Shown in pieces: positions 23,101-32,303 of a DNA stretch of 64,000 nucleotides. The notes under the pieces are model-generated. The model was not told the origin of the DNA, ran no database searches, and worked only from the letters and a program-made list of their open reading frames with translations. Both the position numbers and the translations under genes were made by a program. Within the stretch, counting starts at the first letter, position 1; every line of letters starts with the position of its first letter. This stretch comes from Bemisia tabaci. Lineage: Eukaryota > Arthropoda > Insecta > Hemiptera > Aleyrodidae. The stretch lies in the NCBI RefSeq assembly GCF_918797505.1, contig NC_092798.1, positions 10,925,501 through 10,989,500 of the forward strand, in the 5' to 3' direction.

Positions 23101-26100
23101 AGTAATTTCCTCTGAACCATCACGTATGCTGACCTTCATAATGATTATTTAATTGGATTACATTTTGCAATAAGGAACCACTATTTGTGGCCCATTTTAG
23201 AAACAACATACACGCCACGCCATTGGTTTCCCTATGCAGATACGTGCTTTTATGGGAGAGCCAAAGATGAGTGGAGGAGTGGTTCCTTTTTGCAAAATGT
23301 ATCCCAATTCATTTCAAGACGGAACCTTTTAATTCTGAATGTGCGTCTCAAAATTGATAGTTGGTAGATTATACCCCACACTCGACAAACGCAGGTAACC
23401 ATTGGTTTTTATTCTTTCTTTCCCACTTTTTTTCAAGGCACATGAAACAATGGCGACCTCTATGAGTTTTACACTTTTTCTTCTGGCGAACCATCTAGAT
23501 ATTCAGGTAAAATATAGAGTCTGTTATTGATTTTGTGTTTCCTGTATGTAAAATATAGATACATGTCTAAGCTTATTTCTAGTATTAATCACTCAATCGT
23601 GAATTGTAGTGGATTTACGTCCATTTTCCAATGAACGCGAACAATTCTTCCGAGAGCGACAAAATATTGACGGCTAGTAAAAAGCGTTACGATTCCTTGC
23701 TAAAATTTTCTGAGTTCTCAGCCAAAAATCGATAGGAAAACCACAGGAACAACCCCTCGATTATAATTTTTCACTTTCACTTCCACCTCGAATCTTTTCA
23801 AGTAAAACTCATTGAGTTTATTTTTTCAAACTTGCATAAAGAACTCTTCATCAAGCGAAGTTTCACCGGAAATACCATGCGAAACTGATGAATGTTCACC
23901 CTTTCACCAGTAAGATAAGACGGGAAATATGCAACGTCAAGATGAACTCCTTCTAGTATTTTGATGCGACTATACGTGCTTAACGGACGTGCTCGTTGCA
24001 TACACGAAAAATTGCAGGCGCTTAGGATTTGCTTTGCCCGTAGCCGTTGTTTCTCTTGGCTGTCAGTGTGTTTTAAGAGGATGAAAACTTACGTTATGAG
24101 TTACGATGTATGTGTTACGATACAGGCACAGATTTTTCGACTTTAGCCATCTATACATATACAATATTTCTAAAGAATGGTGTTTCATTACCAACCTTGT
24201 CGAAATAATCGTGAATTATATTATGTAAGTTCAATTAAAGTATTTTTGAACCATTTTCACAGATTAAATGCTATCGAGAGCTTTATGGCATATTCCAAGG
24301 CTCGGATAGGCGATTGACCGTAGATGATCTACGGGAAATGCATTACCTGGAGCAAGTCATCAAGGAAAGTCTTCGCTTGTTTCCAAGCTGTCCACTCGTG
24401 GCCAGACGGGCCAAAGAGGATGTGAAATTTGGTAACGTGGTCCAAACTTTTGAAATATCTTTAAATATTCGCTTTTCAAAAAAAAGAAAAAAAAGAAAAA
24501 AAGAAGAAAAAAGGTTTTATTATTAATTTTTTAAGTAAGAAAATGCAAATAGGTACGGATAGAAACTTTGGTAACAACTGACATCTACATTCGATGGCGA
24601 GACAAATATTTTGGAAGGAAGTTGAAGTGTGGTTAAGGTTTAATATTTATACCATTAAATCATGCCAGATTTATCTACAGAGGCTCGTCATGATATTTAC
24701 TGAACCTTCGATCTCTATGATCCAATAATTGAGGAATTTTTCGATAAAAGGGCTTACAATGCTGCTAAGATAGGGCAATTTTTATAGCGTTTGCAGCAGA
24801 TGAAATTCATTCACAGTCGAATAACTCCCTCACAATAGTGCAAAAAAACTTGAAGAATATTGAGGGGAAAGGTCATAGTAGAACTGTCGGATACGTTACT
24901 TACGCCTAGAAAACTAAGTTGCATAATCTTAGCAGCAGAGCAAGTCTCTTATGCCTTTTCACCGAAAAATGCCTCAACTAATTCTTTCCATCGAATGATT
25001 TAATACTAAGTGTATAATCTCTTTGATTCCCCATACATGTGGAATTATCAGTAAAAGATCGGGAGATAAGTTTATTTGGGTGCCGTTTACAAATACTTTT
25101 AATTTCTGTTTCTTTTTCTCTAGGAAACTACATCGTGCCAAAGGGTATTGATGTAACTTTATCCATATTCTGTTTACATCGAGACCCCAAAAATTTCCCG
25201 GACCCTGACATCTTCGATCCTGATCGCTTCAGGCCAGAAAATTGTGCGAGACGGCATCCTTACGCCTACGTACCTTTCGGGGCTGGATCCAGAGATTGCA
25301 TCGGTGAGAGGATTTCATTTTCTTACTAATCGACGGTGTAAGTCGACGGTCACATAACTCGGTTTGCGACGTCGCAGACTTCCTGTCATACTTTATTTTT
25401 TAAACGGCAATTCTTTAAAACTGCTGTGATTTTTCTTCTCTGTGCGAAGACAATTCTGCGAAAACTTCAAGGAATATGTCAATTTGTTCTCCTTTAAAAA
25501 AATAACACAGAGGCGGAGATTTTTAGACACCGCAAACGAGTTATGCGATTGCCGACTTACACCGTCGTAATGTTTCACAGTCAGTCTATCCTTTACTACA
25601 ACTTTGAAATTTGACACAAAATACGAGTAGATGTGATTTATTATCTGACGTACAGGGTGTCCCAGGTTTGACCAGCGGATTTCCGGGGACAATTTTTCAG
25701 ACCAAAACAAGACTTTTTCCCTTTTCAAGCAAGCGCTCTTTTAACATTTGCTGTTCACAAAAAATTCCGATTAGGCACTAAAAATACTGCCAACTACGAA
25801 TGCTCAAGGTGATTGGCCCATAAATGTCCCCAGAATTTGAAAAATAAAAGACGAATATTAGCCTAAAACTTGTGTGCTTGTTGTTCTGTAAGGTTAAACT
25901 TTAGGCGAAACAATTTTTACATAAAAAAGTCTTATTTTGATCTTCAGAATTGCCTCTAGAAATCCCTCTGGTTAAACTTGGGGTATCATGGGCATTAAAA
26001 AAAATTAGTTACACAGTCACTCACCAATTCCTATTCACCCTAACTCCACCCATGCCGCTGTACTAAATGAGTTTTAATATCTTATTTCTTTCTGTATTCG

Positions 26101-26276
26101 CAGCTCAAAAATTCGCAATGATGGAAATGAAAATAGTGCTGTCCTACATGTTGCGCTATTTTATTTTGGAATCTCCCATTTCTTATGACGATCTGAGAAC
26201 TCCATTTGAATCTGTTCTACAGTCTCAGCAGCCTCTTGACGTCAAACTCAGACCAAGAGATGTTCCTAATAAATAA
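13998..26276 (+). CDS. Gene B: complete CYP4-type cytochrome P450
   Basis: Twelve exons join in frame to 492 residues, a normal P450 length: 13998-14166, 15141-15247, 15720-15810, 17503-17688, 18374-18443, 18802-18928, 19056-19083, 22449-22558, 23438-23506, 24263-24431, 25124-25303 and 26104-26276. The start has an N-terminal membrane anchor followed by the IPGPP hinge, marking an ER enzyme. Later motifs are the C-helix WHKRRKLITPMFH; an I-helix AAHETM where gene A has AGHDTT; the K-helix KESLR; FDPDRF; and the heme loop FGAGSRDCI followed by Ala, not Gly. The proton-relay acid (Glu) and Thr, ExxR and the Cys ligand are all kept, so the enzyme may be active but changed. All exon phases match gene A, so the two are tandem duplicates. 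Exon 7 is a 28-nt microexon and is the least certain. The substrate is unknown. Confidence 0.93.
15141..15247 (+). CDS. Gene B exon 2
   Basis: 107 nt between CAACAG and GTGAGT, reading DVPTYVYNQYTQYGGIFRRW and then a strand ending EADYAQ. This is the A-helix/beta-1 region of P450s. Confidence 0.9.
15720..15810 (+). CDS. Gene B exon 3
   Basis: 91 nt between TTTTTCAG and GTGCGT, reading IFFHEKSLEDKAHFYKFIKP and then GTGLITSNG. The GxGLxxSNG segment precedes the C-helix in CYP4 enzymes. Confidence 0.9.
15934..15958. repeat. Isolated CAGGGTGTCCCAG end motif
   Basis: It resembles the termini of the inverted-repeat elements at 6695 and 25653. I cannot find its partner end, so it is probably a truncated copy. 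Confidence 0.35.
16236..16307 (-). tRNA. tRNA-like sequence, probably a SINE head or tRNA pseudogene
   Basis: On the minus strand it folds as a cloverleaf. The acceptor GGTCCTG pairs with CAGGACC. The D arm has box A TGGCGCAGCGG. The anticodon stem TAATC/GATTA closes a 7-base loop ACTCTGA. The T arm CCAGG/CCTGG holds box B GGTTCAAATCC. The formal anticodon would be TCT (Arg), but base 33 is C where functional tRNAs have T, and one D-stem pair is broken. It lies in a gene B intron on the opposite strand. A tRNA-derived SINE promoter is the more likely reading; no clear SINE body was identified. Confidence 0.55.
17503..17688 (+). CDS. Gene B exon 4 (C-helix)
   Basis: 186 nt, encoding SFWHKRRKLITPMFHQN... 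with the C-helix WxxxR. Same length and phases as gene A exon 4. Confidence 0.93.
18374..18443 (+). CDS. Gene B exon 5
   Basis: 70 nt, encoding [20 protein letters not shown] and then AMEE. It ends at GTGAGT in phase 2, as in gene A. Confidence 0.93.
18802..18928 (+). CDS. Gene B exon 6
   Basis: 127 nt, encoding AAYILMVRFTTPSYWLDPIF and then a stretch ending ICELTDT. Acceptor TTTTTTTTCAG; donor GTATTT is weak. Confidence 0.88.
19056..19083 (+). CDS. Gene B exon 7, candidate microexon
   Basis: A 28-nt piece between an AATTTAG acceptor and a GTAAAG donor encodes MSSDEKVEA plus the first base of a Gly codon. It is the only nearby segment I found that converts the phase-0 end of exon 6 into the phase-1 start of exon 8 without a stop. 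In gene A the same position holds a 76-nt exon. Another exon in the 3.5-kb gap could be the true one. Confidence 0.5.
19856..19942 (+). repeat. Possible tRNA-derived SINE head
   Basis: A box-A-like TAGCCTAGTTGAC and, about 50 bases on, a box-B-like GAGTTCGATACC enclose a stem CCTTAT/ATAAGG. The acceptor stem is not convincing, so this is a SINE remnant at best. Confidence 0.35.
20074..20470. repeat. Diverged direct duplication in gene B intron 7
   Basis: About 100 bp around 20074-20160 (CCAAATTAATGACG, CAATAAAGTTAATTTGCATT) recurs near 20356-20470 with substitutions. It is followed in both cases by AGACATGAAA.. and CTAACATTTCAGTT. Confidence 0.6.
20526..20553. repeat. (AAAT)n microsatellite
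   Basis: Six to seven uninterrupted AAAT/TAAA units. Confidence 0.9.
21475..21737. mobile_element. MITE, 'GGCGGAGATTTTTA' family
   Basis: Ends ATATTGACGATGAGACTACC and CACCGTCGATAT pair, with subterminal GCAACGTCGCAAACCGAGAT. Related copies lie at 25331, 31164, 31297, 42600, 55660 and 55853. It lies in gene B intron 7. Confidence 0.7.
21976..22230. mobile_element. MITE, long member of the 'CATTTTGCAA' family
   Basis: About 55-bp inverted ends (TGGATTGCATTTTGCAAAAA, then GGAACCACTAGCATTGCAAT) flank a 140-bp middle that is longer than in other copies. It sits 200 bp before gene B exon 8. Confidence 0.85.
22449..22558 (+). CDS. Gene B exon 8 (start of I-helix)
   Basis: 110 nt. The acceptor TGCTTCTAG is chosen because it gives the right phase and the same length as gene A. 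Encodes GKKKQTFLELLMEA and then DEINTFVMA. Confidence 0.9.
23151..23309. mobile_element. MITE, 'CATTTTGCAA' family
   Basis: Ends TTGGATTACATTTTGCAATA and TTTTTGCAAAATGTATCCCA pair; the middle reads CATTGGTTTCCCTATGCAGA as in the copy at 59258. It lies 130 bp before gene B exon 9. Confidence 0.85.
23438..23506 (+). CDS. Gene B exon 9 (unusual I-helix)
   Basis: 69 nt, encoding AHETMATSMSFTLFLLANHL and then DIQ. Joined to exon 8 this gives AAHETM in place of AGHDTT. The conserved Gly is Ala, Asp is Glu, the first Thr is kept and the second is Met. Confidence 0.92.
24263..24431 (+). CDS. Gene B exon 10 (K-helix)
   Basis: 169 nt, encoding IKCYRELYGIFQGSDRRLTV and then the K-helix VIKESLRLFPSCPLVARR. 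ExxR is intact. Confidence 0.93.
25124..25303 (+). CDS. Gene B exon 11 (heme-binding loop)
   Basis: 180 nt, encoding FDPDRF and the loop PFGAGSRDCI with the Cys ligand. Acceptor TTTTCTCTAG, donor GTGAGA in phase 1. Confidence 0.94.
25331..25567. mobile_element. MITE, 'GGCGGAGATTTTTA' family
   Basis: Ends CGACGGTGTAAGTCGACGGT and GCCGACTTACACCGTCG are inverted, with subterminal GCGACGTCGCAGACTTCCTG. It begins 27 bp after the donor of gene B exon 11. Confidence 0.8.
25653..25987. mobile_element. MITE with CAGGGTGTCCCAGG end
   Basis: The left end CAGGGTGTCCCAGGTTTGAC pairs imperfectly with GTTAAACTTGGGGTATCATG on the right. The element is AT-rich inside and fills most of gene B's last intron. 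Confidence 0.65.
26104..26276 (+). CDS. Gene B exon 12 (C-terminus)
   Basis: The acceptor TTCGCAG makes the split codon GCT, so the loop ends Cys-Ile-Ala, then QKFAMMEMKIVLSYMLRYF. TAA at 26274-26276 overlaps tandem AATAAA signals (26268-26277). Confidence 0.93.
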
Positions 26277-26609
26277 ATTTTAATTTCAAAAACTTGAGTG
26301 TTTGTTATTCAAACTCAGATTAGAAACGTGTACTATTTCATCTGAGCAATGCCATACTCTTGTCCAGGGTAAATTCACGTTTTAACCCTTGATCGAAGTC
26401 TTGAAAAACAAATTAATGGTGGCTCCTAGACGAAGGAACTTTATTCCTTTTCGAGGTTGCAAATTCGACTTAAACATTCAATTTTTACAAGGATGTGTTT
26501 CAGCAATCTCTGTCCAAAATTTTGCTATTTTCTGTGCAAGCTATAGAAATACCACTGAAATTTTTATCAAGAAATTTCTAAGAATTCCCTAGTAAAGTAT
26601 ACCATCCGT

Positions 26610-27031
26610 GAGTGGACAATTTACAACAACGAAATGCAGTTACGTTTTTCCGTCACGTGAGCAACAAGATGTCTTAAGTAGGAGGTCAAACGAAGGGCCA
26701 AAAGGTCGACGGACTAACATTGCGGGGCTTTTGGGGGGATTTGGCTATGAAAGAGCACGTATGGGGGCCTGGACCCCCGTCTAGGAAGGAAAATTCCATT
26801 TTTACAAAAATATAACTTCGCAATCTCTATCTAAAATGCTGTTTTCTGGGTGGAAACAAAGGAAAAATCACTGATATTTTCAGCTATAAATGTACAAAAA
26901 TTTCATAGTAGAGCACAATTCGTGAGTGGAAATTTTAGAACGACGAAATTCAGTTACGTCGCTTCGTCTGGTAAAAGACAAGGTGTACTAAGAGGTCAAA
27001 TGAGGCACAAAAAAGTCGATGAGCTAACATT
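26610..27031. repeat. Two-copy direct repeat downstream of gene B
   Basis: 26610-26730 and 26917-27031 share GTGAGTGGA, AACGACGAAAT, CAGTTACGT, AGGTCAAA and GAGCTAACATT in the same order. They are separated by a C-rich piece with ACCCCCGTC. No gene is seen. Confidence 0.55.
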
Positions 27032-27262
27032 CTGCCGTGTCAAGGAAAAACGCTGTATGAACCTTCAGGCGTTGCCAAATTTCCTTTGATAAAATAAAAA
27101 TTTCTTGTAATATTATGACTATTTTCCTTCGAATTTTCCAAAAAAATGTGTTCGCAATTTCCCCAAAAAATCGTGAAAATTTCATAGAAAGATATTCATA
27201 ACTTTCCTCCAAAATAAACATTTCATCGAAGGAAATTTGGCAACTCTCGAATGTTTCTCCAC
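27032..27262. mobile_element. MITE, 'GAACGCCGTATGA' family, right end missing
   Basis: Starts CTGCCGTGTCAAGGAAAAAC and contains CAGGCGTTGCCAAATTTCCT. The matching GGAAATTTGGCAACTCTCGA is present but the final ACGGCAG is lost. Confidence 0.75.
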
Positions 27263-27281
27263 CTATTGACACCTACCTATT

Positions 27282-27963
27282 CTGCTGCGCTGTATGGAAG
27301 AACGCCGTATGAGCCTTCAGAAGTTGCCAAATTTCCATTCACAAACAACTAATTTACTGGGAAAATTGTGAACGCTTTTCTCCAAATTTTTCAGACACTT
27401 TGGTTCACAATTCAATCTAATACATCTGAAAATATCAAGGAAAAGTATACATGACTTTCCTCGGGAATACAAGTTTTATCCGGAGAAATTTGGCAACTCT
27501 CGAATATTTATACGGCGTTCTTCCTTAGCCTTGTCTCCACGGACCGTTTCACGAGATTTGTCCCAGGAAAAAATCCCACGTACGAAGTTGGGAAAAATAT
27601 TGAGTTAATCAATATTTTTCCCAGTACCAAGTTTGGTCCTTGTACCCCTAGGACCCACTGAGAGAGGAAGAAGAAGTGAAAACGAATTCTGCGATATTTT
27701 GTTGATTACTCCATTGTTCATGTTTGTTTCGTTAAAATAATGTGTCTATTGTCAATTGAGTGCAATTGTTATTTTAATCCCGGTTAAATACTCGACTTTA
27801 ACTGATTTATCTTCCCGCACAAACTATAGTCGCAAGACCGTATATGAGCCCCGTCCCGTGGAGACGGTAACTGGGAAAAATCCCAGAAGTTTCATTCCTG
27901 CGATTTGAACTTGGGAAAAATCCCATGAAAACGTCCCGTGGAGACAAGGCCTTATCACGGCAG
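27282..27963. mobile_element. MITE, 'GAACGCCGTATGA' family, split by another element
   Basis: Left end GGAAGAACGCCGTATGAGCC; right end CATACGGCGTTCTTCC-type sequence interrupted at 27527. The last bases (TCACGGCAG) resume at 27955, after the inserted element. Confidence 0.85.
27528..27950. mobile_element. Nested 423-bp element with 4-bp target duplication
   Basis: Inverted ends GCCTTGTCTCCACGG and CCGTGGAGACAAGGC are bordered by CTTA on both sides (27524-27527 and 27951-27954). Removing it restores the intact end of the host MITE, so this is a clean nested insertion. The interior carries GGGAAAAATCCCA motifs near both ends. Confidence 0.88.
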
Positions 27964-28454
27964 CATTAAGGGCTTTTTTTTTAGGGATTTGGCTAAGAGA
28001 GGGCGCATAGGAGACCTAGACCCCTGTTTTCCTCCGAGCGGGGGACGAGGGGTTCAAAAAGAGGGAGCGGGGAGCCCCCCGACATAATTCGAGAACTTGT
28101 TAGATGATAAATCGTCTGCTCGCGAGGCGGCCGAAGCGCGGACGGCCTGATTGATTAAACACGGAACGATAAAAGTTTAATCGAATGAAAAGCATGAAGA
28201 AGACAAATTGCCGGATTGATGAGTCAAGGACATGAACCCGAAGCCGGAGCGTCCGCACCTGCAACGAGGGACCCGTGACCCGTCGCCTGCATGAAATCGA
28301 GTGTGTTCCGCTCAACTATGACCTCTGCACACGAACCGGGTGGGTCTGGCGGGTGATAGCATCGAAAGTTCGGCCGGAAACTGCAAAAATTGCCTTCCGA
28401 GCGATTACCCAGTCAAACGGCCACTAGGTTGCGCTGTTGCAGAAAAATGACGAT

Positions 28455-28733
28455 ATAGATCGTATTCGATACATCAAACGGGTGAGTTTGTATCGATATC
28501 GATCAGTTCAACGTTTAAACAGAGCCTCTGAAGTCAATTGAGTAATCTGAGGGAACGGACGTCTTGTAATAGATTTTTGATACTTATGAATACAAAATGG
28601 CAATGAAGAGTGAAATTGTTAGGAATTTTCTCATTTTCAGCTTTTCCAACTTAGACCTAACATTTTTGTTCGAGGATTTGTTCTATTGCTTTGAACTAAA
28701 CGATACATCAAACCACTATCGAATACGATCTAT
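28455..28733. mobile_element. MITE with ATAGATCGTATTCGATA ends
   Basis: The left end ATAGATCGTATTCGATACAT pairs with TATCGAATACGATCTAT on the right. The second copy is at 230-470 on the other strand. Confidence 0.75.
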
Positions 28734-29597
28734 AATCGATGGCGATAGTGCAAAACCACCTAGGGGCCATACGGGGGAGGGGGGTACGTGTTAAAGGATA
28801 AAGACCTGGGTCACAAAAACAATACAAGGGGGGGGGGGGAGATCAAAATGCCGAAAAAGTGCTTGGCTACCAACAATTGTTTTTAAAAAAACTTTTGCGA
28901 AAATATCTAGGAATATTTTTTGTTTCAATAGGCAAGATTGATTGACCCGCCCATTTCAACACTTTCGTGAGGGTCGAAAAGTCGGCTGAAATGGCTTCTA
29001 TGACTCTTAAACAACCCCTACACATGTATATTTAATGAAGAAGTTCAGTGAAAGCCGATAGCTCGCACGACCAATCAGAAAGCGGCACAGTTTCTCCGCG
29101 CTAAAGGGAATGAGTCGACAATACTCTCTCTAAACAGATACTCTAAGAATTTGAACTTTATCAATGATACATGAGTCTAACATGCCGTCAAGCGCGGTCC
29201 CACACAGGTGCAACACCATTGCTAACAAGCGGGAAGCTTTCGCGTGCATAGCGGCTGCAGTAATGCGCCGGCAGATTAAGAGACGTTGATTACTTCCGGT
29301 CCTAACCTCACTCTCGCTCTAATTAGCGGCGCCAACTTTTTTGACATCCCCACCACCCCCCTGCCCACAGATTAGCCCTTGGTTGGCCGAGTGGATTTAA
29401 TATGGACACGTTCGGCGCCAGGATACAATCCGCGATACACGGTAATTGAATTACGCTGCCCGGGTGAACGAAGACAGGAGCTGCTAAATACTCGCGTAAA
29501 TATTTGAGCCGGAAGCACTCATCCCGCCGTCGGAATGGAAATTGAGTCAGGTCGGGCAGGGAGGTCGTTAACTTACCGGCTTCTCGAGTATTATGAT
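28734..29597. other. No recognisable gene
   Basis: Contains a G-rich run at 28827-28840 and otherwise unremarkable sequence; I see no coding or repeat structure. Confidence 0.45.
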
Positions 29598-29761
29598 CTG
29601 TGGCGTGGTGCGCTTTGCAATGTATCGATTGATCAGCCATTTAAACCTATGGAAAAGTATCGATAAACAGGGTGTTCGCAGCGAACACCTTGATAATCGA
29701 TTATTTAGCACGGCTTCAAATGGGGAAATATCGATAGATCGCAAAGCACTCCACGCCACTG
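29598..29761. mobile_element. hAT-type MITE, 'CAGTGGCGTGGCG' family
   Basis: Ends CTGTGGCGTGG and CCACGCCACTG are flanked by ATTATGAT and ATTATGAA, an 8-bp duplication with one change. The centre holds the palindrome GGTGTTCGC.GCGAACACC. Confidence 0.88.
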
Positions 29762-29951
29762 ATTATGAAGTGGACGGGTAATCCGCTATTAGGATGCGAT
29801 CGATGATGCGTGAATTTTAAACGAGGATGCACGAATTATATCGGTAGCTTCAAGCGGAAAATCGTATTTGAAATTTTTGGGAAAAATCAAGTAATTCGCA
29901 TTCTGACATCGATGGATACATTAAAAACAGAGTAAAACACGAGTAAACAAG

Positions 29952-30765
29952 CACTGGAGGAAAAAAAAAAACACCATTTCGGAACTTTTCAACTGGTTGA
30001 AACTTTTTCCGGAATCTTTGTAATTCCCGGAAATTTTACCTATTTTCGAAATTGTTTGGCATTTCCTCGAAATTTCTCTTCAGCAGAATCTACGAATTTT
30101 TTCATCACACGACTACACACCGTAGTCGGAGTAATTTCATCGGAAAAACCGCAGCCGAGGTAATTTTGACGAAAAAAATTAGAGCGGTCTAGGTATGTTC
30201 AACAAAACATTGCTGTAGTTACTCACTCAAGAATCGATGCGCAAGCAGTAATTTATACATTTTGATTAAAATAAAAGCACTGACAAAAAGCGTTTTCAGC
30301 AAAGAGGACGCATTTCTAAAAATTTCAATCAGCAGACGCCGAGGATTCAAATTATTGCGATCAATAGAAGAAGCACACACCCACGTGAGCGCGCGCCCGA
30401 CGTAGCGCCTTCAACATCGTGTGAATACTTCAAACGCTACACCATTGCACCCAATACGTTTCGCCGTGCATATTGCCTATACTGCGCCTGCCCGAGTATA
30501 GGTATACCCTCTTGTGAGATGTAAACCGCAGTCCGCCCGCGAGTTCCGCGATCCACGGATCGGGCGATCGAGCACTTTCTGCGCACACGCAAGGATTCAG
30601 ATCGTATTATTCAATCAGAATCTAGCTTAAATCAAGAACCAAGCCTCTTAATTTAAGCAGATTTCGTTTTGATTCAAGCAAAAATCCGATTGAATCAAGA
30701 GTCCTTTTTCTTGTCAATTTTTTCAAGAGTCTGGACTCTAGATCCAATGTGTTTTTTTCCCAGTG
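29952..30765. mobile_element. Larger element with CACTGG ends and a ~550-bp core
   Basis: Starts CACTGGAGGAAAAAAAAAAA and ends with the right half of the CACTGG MITE (30606-30765, finishing CCCAGTG). Between them is the dispersed core (TTTCGGAACTTTTCAACTGG ... CTGCGCCTGCCCGAGTATAG) also found at 36319 and 43459. It may be a parent form of the CACTGG MITEs. Confidence 0.65.
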
Positions 30766-30823
30766 AGGCTGCAAAATTTAAAAACTGAATAAAACTAAAT
30801 TTAAATAATAAAACTAAATTTCA

Positions 30824-31066
30824 AAAAGGTGGAACGTTTCGAACCACTACCGCCTCATTTTCAGCTGCAAAAAACGAAAAAATCACATAAAAAATAAATA
30901 AAAAGTTAGGAAGCGACCTGACTCCAAACGTTTTTACGTTCCCTCTTAAGTCACTCAATATGTGTCGGGAGTCAGGTCGTCTTTTAATTTTTTATTTAAT
31001 TTTCCGTTTTTTATTTTTATGGCTGAAAATGAGCCAGTAACGGCTCGAAACGTTCTGCCGTTTTAG
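30824..31066. mobile_element. Palindromic MITE with AACGTTTCGA ends
   Basis: About 95-bp inverted arms contain GTGGAACGTTTCGAACCACT / GGCTCGAAACGTTCTGCCG, CTCATTTTCAGCTG and GACCTGACTCC / GGAGTCAGGTC. Confidence 0.75.
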
Positions 31067-31163
31067 TGTTTTAAAAATGTTTAGCCTTTGTTTACCCATG
31101 TTTGTTAATCACTTTCTACATTGCATTCCTAGTTTCGGAGTATGTTTTCGTGTGCAATATCAC

Positions 31164-31682
31164 TGGCCGAGGTGCAAAACCGCGTATCACCACTTACGAC
31201 GTTGCAGACTTCTTGTAATGCTTTAATTCTTGCATTGAAAATCCAATCAACGTATTTCCTTAAAAACTTCCAAATTCCCTCTTCTCTATCAGCAGGATAT
31301 CGATGGTGAAACTACCAGCCAGACCACATATCTCGTTTGCAGTGTTAACAAATCTCCGCTTCCGTTTTATTTTCTTAAAAGACAATAAATCAATATAATT
31401 TCTTGAAATTTTCACAGAGTTTTCTACGCATAGAGAAGAAAAACAAAGACATTTTCAAGAATTGACGTTGAGAGTACTATGATTTAAAAAAAATGTATAA
31501 CAGGAAGTCTACAACGTCGGAAACCGAGGTACGTGGTCCTCGTCCGGTAGTTCCACCGTCGGTATTGTGTATAAATTCAAGCTGTAAGTTAGCTTCTTTC
31601 GCCTCAAAAAAATAAAACACGAACGGAAATTTTGAAACACCGCAGTGGAGATACGTACTTTCGCACTCTAGCCATCGATATG
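31164..31682. mobile_element. MITE of the 'GGCGGAGATTTTTA' family, outer copy
   Basis: Left end GGTGCAAAACCGCGTATCAC pairs with GATACGTACTTTCGCACT on the right. A second member of the same family (31297-31566) lies inside it. Confidence 0.7.
31297..31566. mobile_element. MITE of the same family nested in the outer copy
   Basis: Its own inverted ends ATATCGATGGTGAAACTACC and GGTAGTTCCACCGTCGGTAT are complete and interrupt the outer element. Confidence 0.72.
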
Positions 31683-32071
31683 TTTAGGAAGACTCAAGAT
31701 GTGTGAAAAATCCGCGCTCGGTTGAGCGCTTAAGAGGCAGGCGCAGTACTTATCGAGCCGTTATGAAATTATTTTCAGCTGTGAAACCAAAAGGTAACCA
31801 CTTACTTTTCAATTAAATTGTATTGATTTAGCAGCCGAATATGAGCCTGTGTGGCCTGTGTGCCTGTGTGGACTGTTCGGAACACGAAACTGTTCGAAAG
31901 CGCCGTCGCAGATTCGGAGAATTTTCTCTCAAAATTGCGGTCACCAAGTCCTCTCGCAAAATTACGGAGCTCAATTATTGTGGTCGCAAAATATTTTCAT
32001 CGAGTCATACTGGTAAACATTTCGGATAAGAAGAAAAAAGTTGGGCTTTTCTAAAGACCTCTTATATTTCT

Positions 32072-32303
32072 CACTGGAATAGAAAGTCGCTTGGATCTAT
32101 AGAGTCCAGGCTCTTAAAAACATTGATAAGAAAAAATACTCTTGATTCAATCGGACTTTTTGCTTGAATCAAAAGAAATCCGCCTAAACCAATAGCCTCG
32201 GCTTTTCGATTCAAGGAAAAATCGGATTGTATCAAGAGTATTTTTTCTTGTTAATGTTATTAAGAGTCCAGACTCAAGATCCAAGCGACTCTATTTTCCA
32301 GTG
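32072..32303. mobile_element. CACTGG MITE
   Basis: Ends CACTGGAATAGAAAGTCGCT and TCTATTTTCCAGTG. Subterminal GAGTCCAGGCTCTTAAAAAC and ACTCTTGATTCAATCGGA mark the family. Confidence 0.85.
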
